7,079 nt of DNA from an uncultured Leptotrichia sp. (lineage in GTDB: Bacteria > Fusobacteriota > Fusobacteriia > Fusobacteriales > Leptotrichiaceae), in NCBI GenBank assembly GCA_938017765.1, contig CALIJH010000201.1, forward strand, positions 1-7,079, written 5' to 3'. The position numbers and the translations under genes are program-made. Under the pieces are notes generated by a model that was given only the letters and a program-made list of their open reading frames with translations, searched no databases and was not told where the DNA came from. Below are positions 1-5,270 of the stretch, one piece after another; the first letter of the stretch is position 1, and each line of letters starts with the position of its first letter.

Positions 1-39
1 ATCCCTGTGTCCGTGGTTCGATTCCGCGTCTGGGCACCA
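1..39 (+). tRNA. tRNA-Phe, 3' half (5' half lies outside the window)
   Basis: The window opens inside a tRNA. Positions 2-6 (TCCCT) fit the 3' side of the anticodon stem and 7-11 (GTGTC) a five-base variable loop. The T-stem is CGTGG/CCGCG (12-16 with 24-28, one G-T pair) around the loop TTCGATT. Positions 29-35 (TCTGGGC) form the 3' acceptor strand, followed by discriminator A36 and an encoded CCA at 37-39. The variable loop GTGTC and the tail TCTGGGCACCA closely match bacterial tRNA-Phe (the E. coli gene ends GTCCGGGCACCA), implying a 5' acceptor strand GCCCAGA. The anticodon is not in the window, so the Phe assignment rests on this similarity. Confidence 0.88.
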
Positions 40-109
40 TAATTAACTACAGTAAAATAGATATTAAATCAATAAATAAAAAGAAAAGTGGACATAATTT
101 TATCTTACA

Positions 110-120
110 TCTGGGCACCA
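110..120 (+). repeat. second copy of the tRNA-Phe 3' end (att-core-like)
   Basis: The 11 bases TCTGGGCACCA at 29-39, the acceptor strand plus CCA of tRNA-Phe, recur exactly here, 81 bp downstream, with no tRNA body in front. A further 12-bp repeat (TAAATCAATAAA at 65-76 and 122-133) and AAAAGTG at 84-90 and 144-150 show that the flanks are also partly duplicated. Tyrosine recombinases that use tRNA 3' ends as attB leave such a copy as an attachment core. An alternative is a local duplication of the tRNA tail by replication slippage. The copy itself is certain; the att reading is inference. Confidence 0.6.
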
Positions 121-143
121 CTAAATCAATAAAAAAGTTATAT

Positions 144-183
144 AAAAGTGCAAATCAGTGTTTATACTGAATTGCACTTTTTT
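144..183 (+). terminator. rho-independent terminator after tRNA-Phe
   Basis: AAAAGTGCAA (144-153) pairs with TTGCACTTTT (172-181). After one A-A mismatch, TCAGT (155-159) pairs with ACTGA (166-170), leaving a six-base loop. A T-tract (178-183) follows, then CTTTATTTT. It is placed to end the tRNA-Phe transcript. The A-rich left flank would give a U-tract on the minus strand too, so it could also stop transcription coming from the right. Confidence 0.85.
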
Positions 184-258
184 CTTTATTTTACAATACT
201 TTGCAGTTTTAAATGGTTTCATTTTGCTTCATATATTTTTTTCTAATTAAAATTTTGT

Positions 259-277
259 TGGCAACTTAATGGCAACT
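259..277 (+). repeat. two 8-bp direct repeats TGGCAACT, 11-bp period
   Basis: TGGCAACT occurs at 259-266 and 270-277, so the copies start 11 bp apart, about one turn of DNA, on the same strand. They sit between the duplicated tRNA end and the 3' end of the integrase-like fragment. That is the kind of place where phage-type integrases bind arm-type repeats in attP. The repeats are directly visible; the arm-site role is inference. The 182-304 interval is otherwise AT-rich sequence in which I see no gene. Confidence 0.5.
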
Positions 278-304
278 ATTTTTGATATTAAATTAAAAGA
301 AATA

Positions 305-385
305 TTAGTAAACTAATTTATTTATAACATCTCTTAATTCCTTTATATTCCGGTGAGTATATATAATCTGTAATATCTGAATGGA
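305..385 (-). pseudogene. C-terminal remnant of a tyrosine recombinase/integrase
   Basis: On the minus strand the frame ending at TAA (305-307) reads SIQILQIIYTHRNIKELRD and then VINKLVY-stop. The IYTH element matches the end of phage/ICE integrases, where the catalytic tyrosine sits in a TLxIYTH context and is followed by a short C-terminal helix; here the Tyr codon is at 359-361. The frame stays open upstream only to 412, where it meets a stop at 413-415. The Arg-Lys-His-Arg catalytic residues are absent, so at most the last 25 or so residues survive. It sits next to a tRNA gene with a duplicated 3' end, as an integrase would. The segment is short, so chance resemblance is possible. Confidence 0.5.
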
Positions 386-409
386 GACACAAGAGGCTTT
401 ATAACAGAA

Positions 410-541
410 ATGTTAGAAACTTCAATGCATAAAATAGGATTTGTCAAAGTAAATTATACTGAATTTGCATCTGAATTGAGAATTGAAAACAAAAATATGA
501 ATAATAATTTATGTAATATGTTATCATCAAACAAATATTAA
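410..541 (+). pseudogene. 43-codon ORF fragment of unknown function
   Basis: An open frame from ATG 410 to TAA 539-541 encodes 43 residues beginning MLETSMHKIGF, with the segment NYTEFASELRIENKN in the middle. The frame stays open upstream to a stop at 371-373, adding NGDTRGFITE-like residues without a start codon. No good Shine-Dalgarno lies before ATG 410. The composition looks protein-like: YTEFASEL followed by IENKNMNNNL faintly recalls small helix-turn-helix-type proteins such as DUF6471 (YxELAxxLGIxxxNxxNKL). I cannot confirm this without a profile search. It is probably cargo debris from the same element as the integrase fragment, and it may be unexpressed. Confidence 0.3.
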
Positions 542-594
542 AAAAGATATGGATAAATAAAAAAAGAAAATCTCCGTTTAACTTCTTCTTTTTA

Positions 595-622
595 TTGACA
601 TAAGATCAGGTCAGTTTATAAA
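595..622 (+). promoter_or_regulatory. predicted sigma-70-type promoter with no ORF behind it
   Basis: A perfect -35 TTGACA (595-600) is followed after 16 bp by TATAAA (617-622). No ORF with a start and ribosome site follows before the hairpin terminator at 693. Transcription would therefore make an RNA of about 100 nt starting near 630. In DNA this AT-rich a TATAAA is cheap, so the exact -35 carries most of the weight. It may be a relic promoter of a lost gene. Confidence 0.4.
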
Positions 623-692
623 AAGATATAAAAATAATGATTTAGTTATTTATTAAGGAAATAGGAAAAAAGAACGAAGAAGAAAGTAAAAA

Positions 693-735
693 AAAAAGCA
701 GAGAATACAAATATTAAACTCTGCTTTTTATTTTT
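693..735 (+). terminator. rho-independent terminator, possibly bidirectional
   Basis: AAAAAGCAGAG (693-703) pairs perfectly with CTCTGCTTTTT (719-729). A smaller AATA/TATT helix (704-707 with 712-715) lies in the loop, and a second T-run follows at 731-736. The A-run on the left gives a U-tract on the minus strand as well. It separates the decayed accessory region from the tmk promoter and insulates the housekeeping genes from upstream transcription. Confidence 0.8.
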
Positions 736-807
736 TAAAAGTCAAAATCTTAAATATACAGGCAATTTAAAAATATTTTTAATAATTTCAATAATTTTAT
801 TCTCTAC

Positions 808-836
808 TTAAAATAAGTATGAAATTATGTTATAAT
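808..836 (+). promoter_or_regulatory. predicted extended -10 promoter of tmk
   Basis: TATAAT (831-836) is preceded by TG plus one base (828-830), giving the extended -10 TGTTATAAT. A weak -35 TTAAAA (808-813) lies 17 bp upstream. The start point would fall near 843, leaving a leader of about 65 nt before the tmk ATG. No stable hairpin or riboswitch-like fold is obvious in that leader. This is the best candidate for driving tmk and perhaps hisS and aspS. Confidence 0.6.
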
Positions 837-908
837 CTAAAAATAATGTAAACATACTACATGTAAAGTTATAAAGATCATTCTACAAAATACAATTTTG
901 GAGGAAAA

Positions 909-1586
909 ATGGGAAAATTGATAATTATCGAAGGAACTGACGGAAGTGGAAAGCAGACACAGACTGAATTATTATATAAAAAGTTATGTGAAATAAAAGG
1001 AGAAGAAAATATAAAAAAATTATCTTTTCCCAATTATGAAAGTAAAGCTTCCGAGCCTGTAAAAATGTATCTTGCAGGAGAATTCGGTAAAAATATAGAC
1101 AGTGTAAATGCTTATGCGGCGTCATTATTTTTTTCTGTAGATAGATATGCTTCATATAAGAAAGACTGGGAAGACTTTTACAAAAATGGAGGAATAATAA
1201 TAAGCGACAGATACACTACCTCAAATATGGTACATCAATCCCCAAAAATAAATAATGAAGAGGAAAGAAAGAAGTATCTTGAATGGCTGACAGATTTGGA
1301 ATGGAATAAAATAGGACTTCCAAAGCCTGATATGGTATTTTTTCTGGATGTTCCTTTTGAATTCAGCCAGAAACTTATCAAAGAGAGAAATAATAAAATA
1401 ACAGGCGAAGAAAAAAAAGACATACATGAAAGCGATAAAGAATATCTGAAAAATGCCTATGACCTTTCAAAAGAGCCGGCAAAAGAATATAACTGGGTAA
1501 TAATATCCTGTGTGAAAGACGATAAACTCAAATCAATAGAAGAAATAAATAATGAAATAATGGAAAAAATATTGTATAATATTTAA
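909..1586 (+). CDS. tmk: thymidylate kinase (dTMP kinase)
   Basis: This cytosolic enzyme phosphorylates dTMP to dTDP with ATP, the penultimate step of dTTP synthesis. The 225 residues start with beta-strand KLIIIEG and a P-loop GTDGSGKQTQ (residues 9-18). SFPNY follows at 39-43, VDRY at 77-80 and the family signature SDRY at 99-102. PDMVFFLDV (140-148) is the Walker-B-like strand, and the basic segment around KERNNK (158-163) fits the LID. The length fits the 200-230 residue family. The last P-loop position is Gln16 rather than Ser/Thr, which marks a less-studied thymidylate kinase subgroup. GGAGG (900-904) lies four bases before the ATG, which supports this start. It is the first housekeeping gene after the tRNA scar, 107 bp before hisS with no terminator between. 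A broader deoxynucleotide kinase specificity cannot be excluded. Confidence 0.87.
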   Translation: MGKLIIIEGTDGSGKQTQTELLYKKLCEIKGEENIKKLSFPNYESKASEPVKMYLAGEFGKNIDSVNAYAASLFFSVDRYASYKKDWEDFYKNGGIIISDRYTTSNMVHQSPKINNEEERKKYLEWLTDLEWNKIGLPKPDMVFFLDVPFEFSQKLIKERNNKITGEEKKDIHESDKEYLKNAYDLSKEPAKEYNWVIISCVKDDKLKSIEEINNEIMEKILYNI

Positions 1587-1693
1587 CACTAAAGATATTA
1601 AAATCTAAATGTAATAAAAAGTTTAATGATAAAATTCTAATCAAAGAAAGGTAAGTCAAAAAAAGCAGAAAAAAGAAAGGTAAAGGTAGAAAA

Positions 1694-2932
1694 ATGATAA
1701 ATATTTTAAAAGGAATGAAAGACAGATATTCAGATGATATAAGAAAATATGACTTTATAATTTATACTGCAAAAAAAATATTTTCAAAGTATGGATTTGA
1801 AAAAATAATAACTCCTGTCTTAGAAGATACTGAATTATTTAGAAGAAGTGTAGGAGATGAAACTGACGTAGTTTCCAAAGAAATGTATGAATTTAAGGAT
1901 AAGGGAAACAGAAGTGTCTCAATGCGTCCCGAAGGAACGGCAGGAGTTGTAAGGGCTTACCTTGAAGCGGGATTTCATAAGTCAGATCCCATTGTAAAAT
2001 GGTTTTATAATGGACCGATGTACAGATATGAAGCACCTCAAAAAGGAAGATACAGAGAATTTCATCAAGTCGGAGCGGAAATATTCGGGATAAGAAGTCC
2101 ATATATTGATGCAGAAATTATAAAAATGGGCTGTGAGTTTTTAGAAAAATTAGGTATAACAGGACTAACAGTGGAATTAAACAGCTTAGGAAATTTGGAG
2201 TCAAGAAAAAAATATATAGATGATTTAAAAAAATTTATGGCAGAAAGACTGGATAAATTAAGTGAAGATTCCAAGAGAAGATATGAAAAAAATCCTCTGA
2301 GAGCTTTGGATTCAAAAGATAAGGGGGATCAGGAGCAATTTAAAGATGCTCCAAAATTATATGATTATTTGGACGAGGAAAGTAAAAAATATTTTGAGGA
2401 TACTAAAAAATACTTGGAACTATTAAACATAAAATATGTCGAAAATCCAAAACTTGTAAGGGGATTGGACTATTATTCGGATACTGTGTTTGAAATAAAG
2501 TCCGATAAGCTGGGCGCACAGGCGACGGTCCTCGCAGGAGGAAGATATGACAGACTGCTCGAAATCCTTGATAATGTAAAAATTCCTGCAATAGGATTTG
2601 CGGCGGGAATGGAAAGAATAAGTATGCTTATGGATGAAAGTTTGATTGAGCAGGAAGAAGATAAAGTATATGTTGTATATTTTGATGATACAAAGGAATA
2701 TTTTGTAAAGATAGTGGAAGAGCTAAGAAAAAATGATATTAGAGTAAATTTTGATTACAGTCCGAAAAGTTTTTCAGCTCAAATGAAAAAAGCAAATAAA
2801 ATTAATGCGGAATATGTCCTGATATTAGGTGAAGAAGAACAGCAGGAAAATGTTATTACATTGAAAAAATTCAGCACGGGAGAACAGGAAAAATATTCTT
2901 TAGGAAAAGTATTGAAAATTTTAAAAGATTGA
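1694..2932 (+). CDS. hisS: histidyl-tRNA synthetase
   Basis: This class II aminoacyl-tRNA synthetase charges tRNA-His with histidine in the cytosol and normally works as a homodimer. The 412 residues fit the bacterial short form (about 410-430). An N-terminal ILKGMKD start is followed by MRPEGTA (77-83), which belongs to the histidine/ATP site. Motif 2 is RYEAPQKGRYREFHQ (111-125). The HisRS-specific histidine loop LVRGLDYYSD (254-263) carries the catalytic Arg256, AGGRYD is at 281-286 and motif 3 GFAAGMERI at 301-309. The region from about 323 on (KVYVVYFDD...) is the anticodon-binding domain. The ATG is preceded by the purine-rich AAAGGTAG. AAAGAAAGGTAA occurs twice just upstream (1643-1654 and 1672-1683), so there are two Shine-Dalgarno-like copies, the distal one with no start codon to serve. 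No T-box-like leader is visible. aspS follows after 101 bp in the same direction, a pairing common in Gram-positive and fusobacterial genomes. Confidence 0.97.
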   Translation: MINILKGMKDRYSDDIRKYDFIIYTAKKIFSKYGFEKIITPVLEDTELFRRSVGDETDVVSKEMYEFKDKGNRSVSMRPEGTAGVVRAYLEAGFHKSDPIVKWFYNGPMYRYEAPQKGRYREFHQVGAEIFGIRSPYIDAEIIKMGCEFLEKLGITGLTVELNSLGNLESRKKYIDDLKKFMAERLDKLSEDSKRRYEKNPLRALDSKDKGDQEQFKDAPKLYDYLDEESKKYFEDTKKYLELLNIKYVENPKLVRGLDYYSDTVFEIKSDKLGAQATVLAGGRYDRLLEILDNVKIPAIGFAAGMERISMLMDESLIEQEEDKVYVVYFDDTKEYFVKIVEELRKNDIRVNFDYSPKSFSAQMKKANKINAEYVLILGEEEQQENVITLKKFSTGEQEKYSLGKVLKILKD

Positions 2933-3017
2933 TTGCTAATAGTTGATTAGTATTTATATAGAATTTAAAATTATGTAAAATATGACTGTAAATAGTTTAA
3001 AGTTAAAGAATAAAAAA

Positions 3018-3025
3018 AGAGGTGA
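3018..3025 (+). promoter_or_regulatory. ribosome-binding site that sets the aspS start
   Basis: AGAGGTGA is a strong Shine-Dalgarno match lying eight bases before ATG 3034. The GTG at 3022-3024, which would also open the reading frame, lies inside it and has no ribosome site of its own. This argues for initiation at 3034. Confidence 0.8.
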
Positions 3026-3033
3026 AGAAAAAA

Positions 3034-4809
3034 ATGTATAGGAACTATAAACTGAATGAACTTAGAGCGGAAAATATCGGAGAAGAAGTAATATTATCGG
3101 GTTGGATCTCCAAAATAAGAGATAAAGGGCATTTTGTATTTATCGACTTGAGGGATAGATACGGGATTACCCAAATATTCGTGAATGAAGAAGTTTCAGG
3201 TAAAGAAATGCTCGAAAAAGTGAAAAAATATAAAAATGAATGGGTAATAAAAGTAAAAGGTACTGTTGTGGAAAGAAGCAGTAAAAATCCCAACATTCCT
3301 ACGGGAGATATAGAAGTACAGCCTAAGGAAATAGATGTACTAAGTCAGGCAAAACAACTTCCTTTTGAAATAGATGAAACGGGAAATCTCAATGAAAACA
3401 TAAGACTGACATATAGATACCTTGACATAAGAAGACCTAAAATGCTGAATAATCTTATAAAAAGAAATGATATGCTCTTTTCCATAAGAAAATTTATGAA
3501 TGAAAACGGATTTCTTGATATAGATACTCCGATACTTGCAAAAGCTACTCCTGAAGGAGCAAGAGATTTTATAGTTCCGAGCAGAACAAATAAAGGAGAT
3601 TTTTATGCCTTGCCCCAGTCGCCACAACTATTTAAACAGATACTCATGGTCGGAGGAATGGATAAATATTATCAACTCGCGAAATGTTTTAGAGATGAGG
3701 ATTTGAGAGCGGACAGACAACCTGAATTTACCCAGCTTGATGTGGAGATGTCTTTTGTGGAGCAGGAAGATGTAATAAACACAATGGAAGAGTTGGCAAA
3801 AAGAGTATTTAAAGATGTAACCGGACAGGAAGTAAAAGAAAAATTTGAAAGAATGTCCTATGATGATGCTATGAATAATTACGGCTCCGATAAACCTGAT
3901 TTAAGATTTGATATGAAACTTATAGATTTATCCAAAGAAACGGAAAATGGCGGTTTTTCAGTATTTGAAAATGCCATAAAAGACGGAGGAAATGTAAAAG
4001 CAATAGTAGCACCTGACGGTGAAAGATTTTCAAGAAAGCATATTAAAGATTTGGAAGATTATGTAAAAACATATTTCAAAGCAAAAGGTCTGGCATATAT
4101 AAAGATAGATGAAAAAGGAGAGATAAATTCTCCTATAGCTAAATTTTTCAATGAAGAAACTATGAAAAAAATTATTGAAAAGTTGAATATTAAAAATAAT
4201 GAAATTGCATTGATTTTAGCTGATAACTATAAAACGGTGCATGACGGATTGGGAGCATTGAGGCTGAAGTTAGGGGAAGAATTGGGACTGATAGATAAAA
4301 ATGCCTATAAATTTTTATGGGTAGTGGATTTTCCAATGTTTGAATGGAGTGAGGAAGAAAACAGATACAAGGCTCAACATCATCCTTTCACTTCTATAAA
4401 AACCGAAGACAGAAAATATCTGGATACGAATGAACTGGATAAAATAAAAACGGATTCTTACGATATGGTATTAAATGGATATGAAATCGGCGGAGGAAGT
4501 ATAAGAATTCACGATGAGGAATTACAGGAAAAAGTATTTGAAAAATTAGGTCTTGGAAAAGAAGAACAGCAGGAAAAATTCGGATTTTTCCTTGAAGTTT
4601 TGAAATATGGAGTTCCGCCTCATGGAGGACTTGCTTTCGGGATAGACAGGTGGCTTATGGTAATGTTGAAAGAAGCGTCAATAAAAGAAGTAATTCCGTT
4701 CCCTAAAACAAATAAAGGACAGGACTTAATGACAGGTGCTCCTGCTGAAGTGGAAGAAAGCATATTGGAAGAAGATTTGAGATTGAAACTTCTGAAAATA
4801 GAAAAATAA
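3034..4809 (+). CDS. aspS: aspartyl-tRNA synthetase
   Basis: This cytosolic class II enzyme charges tRNA-Asp with aspartate. From ATG 3034 the protein has 591 residues and begins MYRNYKLNELR, matching the usual bacterial AspRS start; the in-frame GTG at 3022 would only add MKKK. An OB-fold anticodon-binding domain covers about 1-105 (LSGWISKIRDKGHFVFIDLRD at 21-41). The catalytic domain follows, with QSPQLFKQ near 185-192, motif 2 FRDEDLRADRQPEFTQ (209-224), HHPFT (459-463), EIGGGSIRIHD (484-494) and motif 3 GLAFGIDR (552-559). The stretch between about 270 and 410 is the insertion (GAD-type) domain typical of bacterial rather than archaeal AspRS. The gene lies 101 bp behind hisS and is probably co-expressed with it. 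Whether it also charges tRNA-Asn cannot be settled here; Lys31 sits at a position linked to that choice. Confidence 0.97.
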   Translation: MYRNYKLNELRAENIGEEVILSGWISKIRDKGHFVFIDLRDRYGITQIFVNEEVSGKEMLEKVKKYKNEWVIKVKGTVVERSSKNPNIPTGDIEVQPKEIDVLSQAKQLPFEIDETGNLNENIRLTYRYLDIRRPKMLNNLIKRNDMLFSIRKFMNENGFLDIDTPILAKATPEGARDFIVPSRTNKGDFYALPQSPQLFKQILMVGGMDKYYQLAKCFRDEDLRADRQPEFTQLDVEMSFVEQEDVINTMEELAKRVFKDVTGQEVKEKFERMSYDDAMNNYGSDKPDLRFDMKLIDLSKETENGGFSVFENAIKDGGNVKAIVAPDGERFSRKHIKDLEDYVKTYFKAKGLAYIKIDEKGEINSPIAKFFNEETMKKIIEKLNIKNNEIALILADNYKTVHDGLGALRLKLGEELGLIDKNAYKFLWVVDFPMFEWSEEENRYKAQHHPFTSIKTEDRKYLDTNELDKIKTDSYDMVLNGYEIGGGSIRIHDEELQEKVFEKLGLGKEEQQEKFGFFLEVLKYGVPPHGGLAFGIDRWLMVMLKEASIKEVIPFPKTNKGQDLMTGAPAEVEESILEEDLRLKLLKIEK

Positions 4810-4817
4810 ATCTAATA

Positions 4818-4906
4818 AAAATAAATTCAAATGAAAATAAATTCAAAATATTTATTGTTGTTTTTTAAAAGATAGAATGCAAAATTTTGAATATTTATTT
4901 GAATTT
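4818..4906. repeat. AT-rich direct and inverted repeats downstream of aspS
   Basis: AAAATAAATTCAAA occurs twice in tandem (4818-4831 and 4834-4847). Inverted copies follow: AAATTCAAAT (4823-4832) can pair with ATTTGAATTT (4897-4906), and TTCAAAAT (4842-4849) with ATTTTGAA (4884-4891). The result would be a long A/U-rich hairpin with a loop of about 34 bases containing a T-run (4859-4866). It is the only structure between aspS and the next gene, so it may help end the aspS transcript. It has almost no G/C pairs and is not a standard terminator. Confidence 0.5.
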
Positions 4907-4922
4907 AGCAGGTTAAAGATAA

Positions 4923-4938
4923 GTATTATCGATAATAC
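4923..4938. promoter_or_regulatory. perfect 16-bp palindrome before the zinc-ribbon gene
   Basis: GTATTATCGATAATAC is an exact palindrome that ends seven bases before the Shine-Dalgarno and 19 bases before ATG 4958. A -10-like TATTAT lies inside it (4924-4929), with a weak -35-like TTGAAT 19 bp upstream (4899-4904). Both fit a dimeric repressor site over a promoter. As RNA it could fold into a six-pair stem with a UCGA loop near the ribosome site. The palindrome is certain; the function is inferred. Confidence 0.4.
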
Positions 4939-4957
4939 CAATATAAAAGGAGAAAAT

Positions 4958-5179
4958 ATGATAATTTTATTTGGAAGTAAAACAATCTATAAAAATATGG
5001 GAACAGTGGGGTCATATCACTGCGGAAGATGTAATAACACATCAGAATGGCAGTTTATGCAATATAGAACATGGTTTACACTGTTCTTTATACCCGTATT
5101 TCCCATAAGCAAAACACACGAATATTTGCAATGTCCTATTTGCAATCAGGCCTATCAGGTACCTGAAGATGAAAAGTAA
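4958..5179 (+). CDS. small zinc-ribbon protein
   Basis: The 73-residue protein has two Cys pairs, C22-x2-C25 (CGRC) and C59-x2-C62 (CPIC), which should bind one zinc ion. Between them lies an aromatic, hydrophobic stretch RTWFTLFFIPVFPI (37-50). This layout, with FGSKTIYKNMGTV at the start and a short acidic tail, matches the small zinc-ribbon proteins whose RTWFTLFFIPLFP segment is conserved; their role is not established. The hydrophobic stretch may touch the membrane but is short for a full spanning helix. The start is chosen from AAAAGGAG (4945-4952), five bases before ATG 4958. An in-frame ATG at 4877 would add 27 poorly conserved-looking residues, has no ribosome site and runs through the inverted repeats. 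The gene stands alone between aspS and the PTS promoter. Confidence 0.75.
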   Translation: MIILFGSKTIYKNMGTVGSYHCGRCNNTSEWQFMQYRTWFTLFFIPVFPISKTHEYLQCPICNQAYQVPEDEK

Positions 5180-5201
5180 ATTGTAAAAAATGTGAAATTA
5201 G

Positions 5202-5233
5202 ACACTTGACAAAATGAAATAAAGTGTTAAACT
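5202..5233 (+). promoter_or_regulatory. PTS operon promoter with overlapping inverted repeat
   Basis: A perfect -35 TTGACA (5206-5211) is followed after 16 bp by TAAACT (5228-5233), preceded by TG plus one base (5225-5227), an extended -10. TATATT at 5233-5238 is an alternative -10 with an over-long spacer. ACACTT (5202-5207) and AAGTGT (5222-5227) form a 6-bp inverted repeat with a 14-bp centre; the arms overlap the -35 and abut the -10. That placement suits a repressor operator controlling sugar uptake. No catabolite-responsive element of the Bacillus type is visible. Confidence 0.6.
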
Positions 5234-5270
5234 ATATTATAAAAAAATAACTATGAAAGGAATGAAAATT

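Noticed and set aside
541..597. A-rich and T-rich stretches AATAAAAAAAGAA / TTCTTCTTTTTATT as a terminator
   Set aside because: The pairing is almost all A-T with a mismatch, so it would be unstable; homopolymer-rich AT DNA explains it.
1..740. CRISPR array or toxin-antitoxin pair in the non-coding left arm
   Set aside because: There are no regularly spaced repeats and no pair of overlapping small ORFs; the visible repeats are the tRNA tail copy and the short twin 8-mers.
1571..1580. TATAAT in the last codons of tmk as a possible hisS promoter
   Set aside because: It encodes the LYN of the tmk C-terminus, there is no -35 at a proper distance, and such matches are frequent in this AT-rich DNA.
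2936..2950. CTAAT-AGTTG-ATTAG hairpin after hisS as a terminator
   Set aside because: It has only five, mostly A-T, pairs and no T-tract follows.
2953..2981. Weak promoter-like TTTATA / TGTAAAAT before aspS
   Set aside because: The -35 matches only four of six bases and the -10 is imperfect. Read-through from hisS explains aspS expression as well.
3340..3627. Long minus-strand open frame inside aspS
   Set aside because: It is a shadow of the aspS coding strand, with a composition lacking any recognisable domain. The same applies to the minus-strand frames in tmk, hisS, IIB and IIC.
4877..4957. Upstream ATG extension of the zinc-ribbon protein
   Set aside because: There is no Shine-Dalgarno, the added residues are not family-like, and they run through the inverted repeats and the palindrome.
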